A stretch of DNA of 64,000 bases from Chitinophaga arvensicola. Its GTDB lineage: Bacteria; Bacteroidota; Bacteroidia; Chitinophagales; Chitinophagaceae. The notes beneath the pieces are model-generated. The model made no database searches, was not told the DNA's origin, and was given only the letters and a program-made list of their open reading frames with translations. Below are positions 9,331 through 17,766 of this stretch, piece by piece. Location of the stretch: the NCBI RefSeq assembly GCF_900110835.1, contig NZ_FOJG01000002.1, positions 806,001-870,000 on the forward strand, in the 5' to 3' direction. The position numbers were made by a program, and so were the translations under genes. Every line of letters starts with the position of its first letter. Position 1 is the first letter of the stretch.

Positions 9331-10242
9331 TTAACTTTCCGCGATGGCACAGTTTTCTTCTTCTTTCAGTTGCCGTTGCAGATCCTTCGTTGTTTGCGAC
9401 TGCCCGTCGTGGCTCCATCCCGGTGCATACAAAAGATATTTCAACTTATCCAGCAGTGAATCTGTCTTCTTCATGTCCTGTGAGATGGCTATGAATTCAT
9501 GAAAAATGATGTTTACTGGTCCCCTGTTTTCCAGGTCTTTCACCAGGCCGTACTTCACCTTATCTTCCGCCAGTTCTTCCTGAAAGGTACCAAACATGCG
9601 GTCCCAGAGGATCAGCAGCATACCCATATTTTTATCCAGGTAACGGTGGTTACTGGCGTGATGTACGCGGTGGTGAGAAGGCGTTACAAAAATATATTCA
9701 ATAACAGGATGCAGTTTACCGATGGTTTGTGTATGTACCAGGTTACCATAAATCTGCGTTACATAATACGCCAGCAGGATATCGATGGCACTGAAGCCTA
9801 ACAGGCTCAGTGGCACAAAGAAAAACAGGCGGTACAAAGGTTCAAATACACTGGATCGGAAACCGGTGGTGAGGTTGAAATGCTCGGAAGAATGGTGTGT
9901 TACATGCACGGCCCAGAACAGACGGATGTAGTGTCCCGTGGCATGCAACAGCCAGTACAGGAAGTCCTGCAACAGCACGAGCACAGTCCAGTAAAGAAAT
10001 ACGTTCGAAATTTCTGTAAACCGGTAGTTGTGATAGCAATAGTCAAGCAACAGGAAGGTGCCGGATTTCATGATCACATTTACCAGGAAGTTGACGCTCA
10101 TCAGGTAAATGGTGGTCAGCGTGTCCCTGGATTCGTAATGTTTACGGTCGTGTATATAACTAAAGTAGCATTCCAGGATACTTAACACAATGATGGTTCC
10201 GAATAAATACGTGATAGCCAGGCTTAAATGTGTCTCTGTCAT
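9331..10242 (-). CDS. Sterol desaturase / fatty acid hydroxylase superfamily membrane enzyme
   Basis: The protein has 303 residues with four or more hydrophobic segments. It carries the three histidine boxes that bind the di-iron centre: HATGH at 100-104, HVTHHSSEH at 113-121 and HHRVHH near 190. The GMLLILWDRMFGTF segment after the third box is also typical. Members use O2 and an electron donor to hydroxylate or desaturate lipids at the membrane; the substrate here is unknown (a sterol is unlikely in this phylum, so a fatty acid, sphingolipid or carotenoid is more plausible). It is divergent from the SLAC1-type transporter gene. Confidence 0.9.
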   Translation of the reverse strand: MTETHLSLAITYLFGTIIVLSILECYFSYIHDRKHYESRDTLTTIYLMSVNFLVNVIMKSGTFLLLDYCYHNYRFTEISNVFLYWTVLVLLQDFLYWLLHATGHYIRLFWAVHVTHHSSEHFNLTTGFRSSVFEPLYRLFFFVPLSLLGFSAIDILLAYYVTQIYGNLVHTQTIGKLHPVIEYIFVTPSHHRVHHASNHRYLDKNMGMLLILWDRMFGTFQEELAEDKVKYGLVKDLENRGPVNIIFHEFIAISQDMKKTDSLLDKLKYLLYAPGWSHDGQSQTTKDLQRQLKEEENCAIAES

Positions 10243-10283
10243 AGGTGGTGGTGGTGTATACTAAAATGTGTTTCCGCTTATAA

Positions 10284-10315
10284 GACGGATGTGGATATCA
10301 AAACCCCTATCCGTC
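10284..10315. promoter_or_regulatory. Inverted repeat upstream of the molybdoenzyme operon
   Basis: GACGGAT (10284-10290) and ATCCGTC (10309-10315) form a perfect 7-bp inverted repeat with an 18-bp spacer. It lies between two divergent genes, so it is not a terminator. It sits just upstream of the putative promoter core and could be an operator or an upstream hairpin. No known regulator motif was recognised. Confidence 0.35.
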
Positions 10316-10333
10316 ATTTAAAAAACATAGAAA

Positions 10334-10364
10334 GTGCAAAGAAAGCTGTTTTCCCCTACTTTTA
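10334..10364 (+). promoter_or_regulatory. Putative promoter of the molybdoenzyme operon
   Basis: GTG (10334-10336), 20 bp, then TACTTTTA (10357-10364) approximates the Bacteroidota TTG-N20-TAnnTTTG promoter. It ends 35 bp before the preferred start at 10400. This also argues against a GTG start at 10334, which would place the promoter inside the gene. Confidence 0.4.
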
Positions 10365-10399
10365 CAAGGTATAATCCATGCTTATTTAAAACCCTGATC

Positions 10400-11461
10400 A
10401 TGTCTCAAACTCCGCTTGCACATCCTGGTCAGCCTGTTCATTCCACTTCGCTGGAAAACTTCTTTCCCGGCTATTTCGCGCTGGTAATGGCTACCGGCAT
10501 CGTATCCATCGGTTTGTTCCTATGGCATTACGCCTGGCTGGCAGGACTGTTCCTGGGTATGAATGTATTGTTTTATATCGGACTTTGGGTCATACTGATC
10601 ATGCGGATTGTCAGGTATCCTGTGATAGTATGGAACGACCTCCATCATTCGGCCAGGGGCGTCACTTTCCTTACCCTGGTAGCAGGCAACAATGTACTGG
10701 GCAGTCAGATTGCGATTATTACAGGCCGGATGGATGTGGCACTGGTGTTGTGGGTGGCAGGCTTTATCCTGTGGGGCCTGATCCTTTATACTTTTTTTCT
10801 GGTAAATATCCTGAAAGAACCCAAGCCTACCCTCGAACAGAGCATCAACGGCGCCTGGCTACTGATTGTGGTAGCAACCGAATCTGTAGCGGTACTGGGT
10901 GCTATTATAGCCAACAGCAGCGCCTATCATTGGCTGATTGCCTTCATTTCCCTTTGTTCCTACATGATCGGCGGAATGTTCTACTTTGTGCTGATTGGGC
11001 TGATTCTTTACCGCTGGCTGTTTTTCAGTATGAAGGCAGAAACGCTGACGCCTCCCTACTGGATCAATATGGGGGCGGTGGCGATTATTACACTGGCGGG
11101 TTCCCGCCTGGTCATGTATGCAGATGCGCACGAAGTATTGAGCCAGTGGTCCGGTTTTGTAAAAGCATTTACCATGTTCTTCTGGGCTTTTGCGAGCTGG
11201 TGGATTCCTTTGTTATTCCTCATGTTTGCCTACCGGCACTTTATTGCGCGGGTACCGTTGAAATATGATCCGCAGTATTGGTCCATGGTTTTCCCATTGG
11301 GGATGTACGGCGTGTGTACATTCACGTATGCCTCCATTACGGGCTTCACATTCCTTAAACCCATTTCGGCTTTATTTGTTATATTAGCTTTAGTCACGTG
11401 GATCATTGTATTTATCGGTTTATTCATTGACCTGTTTTCAGCAGGAAAGAAACAAGGATAG
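10400..11461 (+). CDS. SLAC1/TDT-family anion channel or transporter (TehA-like)
   Basis: A 353-residue polytopic protein with about ten hydrophobic helices. I chose the ATG at 10400 (MSQTPLAHPG) because the first helix, with FFPGYFALVMATGIVSIG, is the standard N-terminal signature of the tellurite-resistance/dicarboxylate transporter family, and because the likely promoter overlaps the longer frame. The family includes TehA, Mae1 (malate), SSU1 (sulfite) and plant SLAC1, a nitrate- and chloride-permeable channel. As first gene of an operon with a nitrate-reductase-type enzyme, it may carry nitrate in or nitrite out. That substrate is an inference from context. Confidence 0.85.
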   Translation: MSQTPLAHPGQPVHSTSLENFFPGYFALVMATGIVSIGLFLWHYAWLAGLFLGMNVLFYIGLWVILIMRIVRYPVIVWNDLHHSARGVTFLTLVAGNNVLGSQIAIITGRMDVALVLWVAGFILWGLILYTFFLVNILKEPKPTLEQSINGAWLLIVVATESVAVLGAIIANSSAYHWLIAFISLCSYMIGGMFYFVLIGLILYRWLFFSMKAETLTPPYWINMGAVAIITLAGSRLVMYADAHEVLSQWSGFVKAFTMFFWAFASWWIPLLFLMFAYRHFIARVPLKYDPQYWSMVFPLGMYGVCTFTYASITGFTFLKPISALFVILALVTWIIVFIGLFIDLFSAGKKQG

Positions 11462-11484
11462 TAACATTGTAAAAACTGGCGACC

Positions 11485-12549
11485 ATGCAATTTTCTCTCA
11501 ACAGAAAAGCGGCCCTGATTGCGTTTTTTGTCACACTGGCCTGTGTGGTGATTTCATTTTACGGGTCCAGGAAACTGCAGAACTTCGACCCTGCCCTGAT
11601 CGCCTACCTGTTTGGGACCCTTTTCGCCTTATTCGGTGGTGTGTACCGTTATTGTGTATGGCTGCAAAGGCCTCCTACCTGGATGTACTTCAAACGTACC
11701 TGGCAATTTGTTTTCACCGGCAGCTTCTTTACCCACGCGTGGTTTATGACGGTGGATGCGGTGAAGAACCTTTTGTTCCAGCGGTTCATTTACCCCAGAG
11801 GAAAAAAGAGATGGCTCGCTCATTTTATGCTGGCCTCCGGTTGTATGGCAGCATTTGCCATCACCATTCCCCTCACGCTGGGTTGGATCAATTTTACACT
11901 GGACCCTGGCACTGCATTGGACCCCGGCGCCACCAACCTGTACTACGCCAATTTCTTTGGCTTCCGGGTGATGGGATTTAAACTGGGTTCGCCCCTGGCA
12001 TTTCTCATCTTTCATGCATTAACCTGGTGCTCCTGGGCAGTAATAGCGGGTGCTGTTATTTTTTTAGTGAGAAGACTCACCAATGCGGGACTTATAGCGT
12101 CGCAGACTTTTGAAGGAGACCTGCTTCCCCTTATTTTGCTGATCATTATTTCGGTGACAGGCCTTGGACTGAATTTCAGTTATGCCTTTATGAAAGGTAT
12201 TGCATATGATTTCATGTCCGTTACCCATGCCATTTCGGTAATCCTCTTCCTGGTATGGATTCCGTTTGGCAAATTCTTTCATATCATTCAACGCCCGGCA
12301 CAGATCGGCGCACATATCTACAAGAAAGAAGGTCAGAAAAAAGGCATGGCGGTTTGCCCTTATACAAAACAGGCATTCACCACACAGCTGCATGTAGACG
12401 ACCTCAAAACCGTTACCAAACAGGTAGGATTCGATTTCACACTGGAAGACGGCACCTCCCATCTCGATTATAGCCCGGAAGGGAAACGTGACCTGCTGGC
12501 CCTCGCGCATCTAAAAGCCAGGCAGGAAGGAGGTTCATTTTTTGGATAA
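11485..12549 (+). CDS. NarI/DsrM-like cytochrome b-type membrane subunit
   Basis: A 354-residue protein with about seven hydrophobic helices over residues 1-265, followed by a soluble tail of about 90 residues containing MAVCPYTKQAF. Several histidines lie in or at the ends of helices (THAWFMT, FHALTWCSW, VTHAISVILFL), which would suit haem b ligation as in NarI, and the last helices read like the NarI quinol-oxidising core. It begins 23 bp after the channel gene and 38 bp before the catalytic subunit. It probably anchors the enzyme and passes electrons from the quinone pool. It could instead be an unrelated membrane protein; the haem ligands have not been proven. Confidence 0.55.
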   Translation: MQFSLNRKAALIAFFVTLACVVISFYGSRKLQNFDPALIAYLFGTLFALFGGVYRYCVWLQRPPTWMYFKRTWQFVFTGSFFTHAWFMTVDAVKNLLFQRFIYPRGKKRWLAHFMLASGCMAAFAITIPLTLGWINFTLDPGTALDPGATNLYYANFFGFRVMGFKLGSPLAFLIFHALTWCSWAVIAGAVIFLVRRLTNAGLIASQTFEGDLLPLILLIIISVTGLGLNFSYAFMKGIAYDFMSVTHAISVILFLVWIPFGKFFHIIQRPAQIGAHIYKKEGQKKGMAVCPYTKQAFTTQLHVDDLKTVTKQVGFDFTLEDGTSHLDYSPEGKRDLLALAHLKARQEGGSFFG

Positions 12550-12587
12550 CTACCGGAAGCATTTCCGGGAAATAAAATACGACCAGC

Positions 12588-14801
12588 ATGGCTAAACTAC
12601 CCGCATCTCCAGAGAAGCTCATCTCGGATTTTGGTCCGCATTTAAACTATGCCCCGCAAGAAGGCTATCCCGGCCGTGATGAACCGGATGCCTCCGTGAA
12701 AACCCATTGTTGCTTCTGCGGTATGCAATGCGGGATCCAACTCCTCGTAAAAAATAATAAAGTAGTTGGCTTTGAACCCTGGATGGAATTCCCTTTCAAC
12801 GAAGGACGGCTATGCCCTAAAGGCATTCAGCGGTACCTGCAGGACAATCATCCCGACCGCCTGCTGGAACCTCTGCAGCGGGTGGAAGGCGAAGGATTCA
12901 AGCCCGTATCTTGGGATAAAGCGATGGACCGCGTTACCTCGGAGATACAGCGGATCCAGGACGCCTATGGCAAAGATGCGTTTGCCGTTTTATCCGGTGT
13001 ATCCCTCACCAACGAAAAAAGTTATCTCATGGGTAAATTTGCCCGTGTAGCCATCAAAACAAGTAACCTCGATTATAACGGCCGGCTCTGCATGGTGAGT
13101 GCCGGCGCCGGCAATAAAAAAGCATTCGGGCTAGACCGCACCTCCAATACCTACGCCGACCTGGAACATGCAGAAGTAATTATTGTGGCCGGCGCCAATG
13201 TCAGCGAAACTTTCCCCACACTCACGCACTGGCTCTGGCGCGCCCGCGACAACGGCGCCAAACTGATCGTCATAGATCCCAGAGTTATTCCACTCGCAAG
13301 AACGGCCGATATCCATTTACCCGTAAAGCCCGGTACCGATTCGGCGCTCTATGGCGCCATGCTGAAATACCTGGGCGACCACGATATGCTGGACCATGAT
13401 TTTATCAACAACCATACTACCGGTTTTGAAGAAACCCTGTCGGCAGTACAGGATTACACACTGGAATGGGCGGCTGCCACTACCGGTATTGAAATAGAAA
13501 AAATCAGGCAGGCCGCAGAACTCTGGGGCAAAGCAAAAACAAGTTTTCTTTTACACGCACGGGGTATAGAACATCATTCCAAAGGGGTAGACAATGTACT
13601 GGGCTGCATCAACCTGGTGCTGGCTACCGGCCGCATTGGGCGGCCCTATTGCGGTTACGGCACCATTACCGGGCAGGGCAACGGGCAAGGCGGACGGGAA
13701 CAGGGACATAAATGTGACCAGCTCCCCGGCAACCGCGACATTACCAATCCGGAACACCGCGCCTATGTAGCCGGTGTATGGGGCATCCCCGAATCTGAGC
13801 TACCCGGAAAAGGCCTCACCGCCTGGGAACTGATTGAAGCCATCCACCGGGGAGAGGTAAAGGGTTTGTTGTCGATCTGCTTTAACCCGCTGGTATCGTT
13901 ACCCAACAATAATTACGTGCGGGAAGCACTGGAGAAACTGGAGTTCTATGTAGCGATTGATTTCTTTCTCAGTGAAACAGCCAGGCATGCCGATATTGTG
14001 CTGGCCGGCTCCCTCCACGAAGAAGAAGAAGGAACCGTGACCACCGCGGAAGGCAGAGTGGTTCGTATACGCAGGGCCGTTACCCCTCCGGGAAATGCTC
14101 GCGCAGATACGGCCATCATCCTGGAACTGGCAGCACGGCTCGGCGCAAAGGATAAGTTTACCTACGCCGATTCGGAAGCCATTTTCAACGAACTACGTGT
14201 GGCCTCCAAAGGCGGCACCGCCGATTACTTTGGCATCACCTATAAAAAGATAGAAGATAACATGGGTGTGTTCTGGCCCTGCCCCAGCGAAGATCATCCG
14301 GGCACACCCCGGCTATGGGAAGACAAAAAGTTTGCTACACCGGATGGAAAAGCACATTTCAACCCCGTGAAATTTAAAGAACCTTCCGAGGTAACAGATG
14401 CCGAATTCCCGGTAGTATTAACAACGGGACGAGTAGTTTCACAATACCTCAGCGGTTCGCAAACGCGGCGTATTGGCAAGCTAGTGAACCTGATCCCGGA
14501 ACCGTTGCTGGAAATACATCCGGCATTGGCATCTACCTATAATATCCGGCAAAGGGAAATGGTGCGGGTAACCACCCGCAGGGGAACAGCAGAATTTCCG
14601 GCAAACATTGTAGAAACCATCCGGAAGGACACCGTGTTTATTCCTTATCACTGGCCCGGAAAAAAATCTGCCAATCAGCTCACCATCGGCACTTTGGACC
14701 CGATATCGAAAATACCGGAATTCAAAGTGTGCGCCTGCAGGCTAACGCCGCTGGGCGTTATCTCAACACCCGGTGAAACACACGCATTCGACAGCATCTA
14801 A
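12588..14801 (+). CDS. Molybdopterin oxidoreductase, nitrate-reductase type (NapA/NasA-like catalytic subunit)
   Basis: A 737-residue protein. The N-terminal [4Fe-4S] motif is complete (Cys41, Cys44, Cys48, Cys76, the last in LCPKG). Cys168 in GRLCMVSAGAG sits where NapA/NasA enzymes place the cysteine that binds molybdenum. GYGTITGQGNGQGGREQG and CDQLPGNRDI are signature stretches of the Nap/Nas nitrate reductase group. The C-terminal molybdopterin dinucleotide-binding domain begins near residue 600 (FPVVLTTGRVVSQYLSGSQT). There is no signal peptide, so it should act in the cytoplasm, as in assimilatory enzymes. Its subunits would be the ferredoxin and Rieske proteins downstream. A different oxyanion cannot be excluded. 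Confidence 0.88.
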   Translation: MAKLPASPEKLISDFGPHLNYAPQEGYPGRDEPDASVKTHCCFCGMQCGIQLLVKNNKVVGFEPWMEFPFNEGRLCPKGIQRYLQDNHPDRLLEPLQRVEGEGFKPVSWDKAMDRVTSEIQRIQDAYGKDAFAVLSGVSLTNEKSYLMGKFARVAIKTSNLDYNGRLCMVSAGAGNKKAFGLDRTSNTYADLEHAEVIIVAGANVSETFPTLTHWLWRARDNGAKLIVIDPRVIPLARTADIHLPVKPGTDSALYGAMLKYLGDHDMLDHDFINNHTTGFEETLSAVQDYTLEWAAATTGIEIEKIRQAAELWGKAKTSFLLHARGIEHHSKGVDNVLGCINLVLATGRIGRPYCGYGTITGQGNGQGGREQGHKCDQLPGNRDITNPEHRAYVAGVWGIPESELPGKGLTAWELIEAIHRGEVKGLLSICFNPLVSLPNNNYVREALEKLEFYVAIDFFLSETARHADIVLAGSLHEEEEGTVTTAEGRVVRIRRAVTPPGNARADTAIILELAARLGAKDKFTYADSEAIFNELRVASKGGTADYFGITYKKIEDNMGVFWPCPSEDHPGTPRLWEDKKFATPDGKAHFNPVKFKEPSEVTDAEFPVVLTTGRVVSQYLSGSQTRRIGKLVNLIPEPLLEIHPALASTYNIRQREMVRVTTRRGTAEFPANIVETIRKDTVFIPYHWPGKKSANQLTIGTLDPISKIPEFKVCACRLTPLGVISTPGETHAFDSI

Positions 14802-14812
14802 AAAAGCATACA

Positions 14813-15382
14813 ATGGAAGTAACTGCGTATAAAACAAACATGGAATTCTTCGTAGACATGCAGCGCTGCATTGGCTGTAAAGCCTGTGAAATGGCCTGCG
14901 CAGAATGCGAAACCAATGGACAGGAAAGCATGATCCATGTAAATTATGTGGAACGTGCGGTAACCATTCAAACAACCGTGCAGGTATGCATGCATTGTGA
15001 TGATCCGGTATGCGCCAAGGTATGTCCGGCAGATGCTATTGCAAAAGATGATTTTGGCGTAGTACAAAGCGCCAATACCGCGCGTTGCATCGGCTGTTCC
15101 AATTGCGTGATGGCCTGTCCTTTTGGGGTACCCAAAAAAGAAGAAAAGTACGACATGATGATGAAATGCAACATGTGCTACGACCGCACCAGCGCCGGGA
15201 AAAAGCCCATGTGCGCCACCGTATGCCCCAGTCAGGCGCTCTTCTACGGCACCCGGGAAGAGATCAACCGTATGCGGCCCAACAGCACACCGGTGAATAC
15301 GTTTATTTTCGGTCAGCAGGTAGTAACCACCAAAGTAAATATCATGATGCCCAAAGGCAGCACCCAATTAAAAGTACATTAA
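14813..15382 (+). CDS. Four-cluster [4Fe-4S] ferredoxin electron-transfer subunit (DmsB/NrfC-type)
   Basis: A 189-residue protein with sixteen-cysteine architecture: CIGCKACEMAC near residues 19-29, CMHCDDPVCAKVCP, CIGCSNCVMACPFG, and CNMCYDRTSAGKKPMCATVCP split by the usual insertion. This matches the beta subunits of complex iron-sulfur molybdoenzymes, which carry electrons between the membrane subunit and the catalytic subunit. It starts 11 bp after the molybdenum subunit. There is no signal peptide, in agreement with a cytoplasmic location. Confidence 0.92.
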   Translation: MEVTAYKTNMEFFVDMQRCIGCKACEMACAECETNGQESMIHVNYVERAVTIQTTVQVCMHCDDPVCAKVCPADAIAKDDFGVVQSANTARCIGCSNCVMACPFGVPKKEEKYDMMMKCNMCYDRTSAGKKPMCATVCPSQALFYGTREEINRMRPNSTPVNTFIFGQQVVTTKVNIMMPKGSTQLKVH

Positions 15383-15392
15383 ACTGAAAGAT

Positions 15393-15908
15393 ATGTCTGA
15401 TCAATCAAACCAGGATCCTCACTGGAAAGAGGATTTCCCCGTTGAAAGAACAGAGGCGACAAAGGTCAGCCGCCGCGACTTTGCCAGGTTTCTCTGCCTG
15501 GTATCCGGCGGACTGGCAGTAGGCAGCGGCTATGTGGCGGTAAAGGCTAATTTCTTTCCTCCGGAGAAAGTACAGGGAGAGCATTTTATCTGTAAGGCAG
15601 ATAGTGTTCCTACCGGAGGCACCCGTTCTTTTGTATTGGCCGGCAGTGATATCCCTTATATTCTTGTCAAACTGGAAACAGGTCACTGGCGCGCTTATGA
15701 GCAGAAATGTACGCATCTCTCCTGCGCTGTTTATTATAAACCCGGCAGCAGTCAGATTGTATGCCCCTGCCATGAGGGATTTTTTGACGCCATGACCGGC
15801 GAGGTAATCGCCGGCCCGCCACCCAGACCACTCCCCGCTCTGGAAGTGGTGGTAAAAGGAGAAGATATTTATGTGAGAGCCGGTGGTACTGAACTGGCTA
15901 AAAAATAA
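15393..15908 (+). CDS. Rieske [2Fe-2S] protein with twin-arginine signal anchor
   Basis: A 171-residue protein. KVSRRDFARF at about residues 24-33 is a twin-arginine motif, followed by a hydrophobic helix (LCLVSGGLAVGSGYVAV). The Rieske fold shows both cluster motifs, CTHLSC and CPCHEGFF, with the GEVIAGPPPRPLP proline loop. It would sit at the membrane with its cluster facing the periplasm, whereas the catalytic subunit lacks a signal. It could accept electrons from quinol in a bc-like way together with the cytochrome b-like subunit. It starts 10 bp after the ferredoxin. Confidence 0.9.
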   Translation: MSDQSNQDPHWKEDFPVERTEATKVSRRDFARFLCLVSGGLAVGSGYVAVKANFFPPEKVQGEHFICKADSVPTGGTRSFVLAGSDIPYILVKLETGHWRAYEQKCTHLSCAVYYKPGSSQIVCPCHEGFFDAMTGEVIAGPPPRPLPALEVVVKGEDIYVRAGGTELAKK

Positions 15909-15913
15909 ATGCG

Positions 15914-16168
15914 ATGAGTAATTTCAAAGACGCCCAGAATAAAGCACATCCGAATAAATCCAACACGCTGATGTCGGCGCTGATTGTTATCCTTATTTTA
16001 AACGTCGGCATACAGATCTGGCTCCTGTATACCGGTTTGAACAATGCGCTGGAGGACAACAAAGATATTGCCCTGCCGGCATTCATTGCCTCTGCAGTGT
16101 TGTTCCTGATCAGCTTCTGCTGGTTGTATTTTCTACCGATGGGATACAAAAAAACGGGCAAAAAATAA
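15914..16168 (+). CDS. Small two-helix membrane protein, last gene of the molybdoenzyme operon
   Basis: An 84-residue protein with two hydrophobic helices (about 16-35 and 46-68) and a basic tail. The start is 5 bp after the Rieske stop. It has no recognised motif and I cannot name a function. Its position suggests assembly or stabilisation of the membrane complex. A hairpin terminator begins inside its stop codon. Confidence 0.7.
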   Translation: MSNFKDAQNKAHPNKSNTLMSALIVILILNVGIQIWLLYTGLNNALEDNKDIALPAFIASAVLFLISFCWLYFLPMGYKKTGKK

Positions 16169-16190
16169 ACGCTGTCTTTCAACAGCGTTT
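16167..16190. terminator. Hairpin terminator between convergent operons
   Basis: AAACGCTGT (16167-16175), a six-base loop, and ACAGCGTTT (16182-16190) form a 9-bp perfect stem. Read on the minus strand it is followed by an ATTTTTTG U-run, so it mainly ends the minus-strand SusC/SusD transcript. It may also end the plus-strand molybdoenzyme operon. Confidence 0.65.
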
Positions 16191-16217
16191 ATCCGTTAAC
16201 GTTTATAACAATGTCTC

Positions 16218-17747
16218 TTATTTATAACCTTTGTTCTGTTGAATCACCCCATTGCTCTGGTTAATCACACTTCTTGGAATAGGATACAGTATTTTATCAT
16301 CATCGGCCACCACAGAGCCATCGTCTTTCGCGCGTTTGATGTAAAGTCCCCACCTGATCAGGTCATCACGGCGTACGCCTTCTCCCCATAATTCAAATAA
16401 GCGCTCATCCTGGATGGCTTTCCTGAACTGAACCTGGTTCAATGAACCGGGTGTAAAGGGCGTCAGGCCGGCGCGTTGATGCACATCATTCAACAACGTA
16501 TATGCTTCGGCGTTTGGAACTCCGTTCTTTTCATTGATAGCTTCTGCCAGCAATAATTCCACATCTGCATACCGGAATGCCACATAATTGATACCGCTTA
16601 CAGAAGGATCTGACATAGCCGGGTCCATTCCCATTTTAACCGGTATGGCACCTATATCGCCCCTGGCGCGGGTATCTACATAGATCACATTGCCGTTATT
16701 ATCTTTGCCGGTAGTATATGTTTGTAAAAGCACGCTTAAGCGGTTGTCTTTTTTATCAAACTTGTCATATGTTTTCCAGGGCATACGGTAACCACCCCAA
16801 CCAGACAGCGTGATACCACGGCTTACATCATAATAATCGGATGGCAGGGCATGTGCAAGCCAGTCGTTCGAAAACTGATCACTGCTGGCAGAACAGATCA
16901 CCGGCAGAATAATTTCCGTATTGCCACTTTGCGCTTTCACATTAAAATTATCCGCGTAATTATCGATCAGGCTGAATCCCATCGCTTTCACCTTTTCACC
17001 GGCCACGATGGCATCGTCCCACCTCTTTTCCTGCATGTATAATTTCAGCAGGCTGGTGTAACAGGCGGCTTTAGAAAAGCGGCCATAGTTTTCTTTATCA
17101 AATTTATCCGGCAGCACGGCAATAGCTTCGGTAAAATCTTTTATGATGCCGTTTATCATCTCCTCTTTTGAAGGACGCGGCAAAGGCGGTGTAGCGAGAT
17201 TATCGATCTGGGAAGCATCCAGTCGTACCGGAACGGGACCATAGTACAGGTAAAGGATCTGGGAGAAATAGGCACGCAGGGCTTTCAGCTCCGCAATGTA
17301 TCTTCCTTTCAGCGTTTCGTCCATTTTGATGCCCTGTATTTTGGACATATTCACGGTAATCTGGGAAACATACTGCATCAGCTGCGTATAATGTGATGTT
17401 ACCACGGCAAAATCAGGGGTAAAATCCAGCGCATGCAACCTGGCCCAGCTACCGTTATCATCCCAGTAGCACACCATTTCATCGGTGGTTTGTGCCGCCT
17501 GTGTTCTGAAGGAGTAATTGGTAGATGCCCAGCCGCGACCACCATTCGGTGTTTCATACAGGCCCGTGTACATCGCATCCGTAGCGGCTTTAGCGTCATT
17601 GGCGGTTTTGAAGAAGTTATCGCCGGATAAACTGCCATAGGTAACATTATCGAGTTTCTTCTCACAGGAAGCCAAAGTTCCCATGGCTCCTGCTGCAAGT
17701 AGTATCGTGCACCAGTTTTTTATCCTCTTTGCATATAATATGTTCAT
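16218..17747 (-). CDS. SusD/RagB-family outer-membrane lipoprotein
   Basis: This 509-residue protein has a lipoprotein signal ending in GTLASC followed by EKK. SusD landmarks are present: SGDNFFKTANDAKAATDAMY near the start, ELKALRAYFSQILYLYYGPVPV (helix plus PVPV turn, about 170-195), and ELWGEGVRRDDLIRWG near residue 460, the usual C-terminal signature. Its length is normal. It lies 19 bp downstream of its SusC partner and closes an operon headed by an ECF sigma factor and FecR protein. The ligand is unknown and no degradative enzyme is nearby. Confidence 0.95.
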   Translation of the reverse strand: MNILYAKRIKNWCTILLAAGAMGTLASCEKKLDNVTYGSLSGDNFFKTANDAKAATDAMYTGLYETPNGGRGWASTNYSFRTQAAQTTDEMVCYWDDNGSWARLHALDFTPDFAVVTSHYTQLMQYVSQITVNMSKIQGIKMDETLKGRYIAELKALRAYFSQILYLYYGPVPVRLDASQIDNLATPPLPRPSKEEMINGIIKDFTEAIAVLPDKFDKENYGRFSKAACYTSLLKLYMQEKRWDDAIVAGEKVKAMGFSLIDNYADNFNVKAQSGNTEIILPVICSASSDQFSNDWLAHALPSDYYDVSRGITLSGWGGYRMPWKTYDKFDKKDNRLSVLLQTYTTGKDNNGNVIYVDTRARGDIGAIPVKMGMDPAMSDPSVSGINYVAFRYADVELLLAEAINEKNGVPNAEAYTLLNDVHQRAGLTPFTPGSLNQVQFRKAIQDERLFELWGEGVRRDDLIRWGLYIKRAKDDGSVVADDDKILYPIPRSVINQSNGVIQQNKGYK

Positions 17748-17766
17748 ATCGTTTTTTTTCAGGTGA

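Noticed and set aside
9269..9418. N-terminal extension of the two-helix membrane protein
   Set aside because: It is mostly charged, low-complexity sequence inside the upstream hydroxylase gene; the ATG at 9268 fits better.
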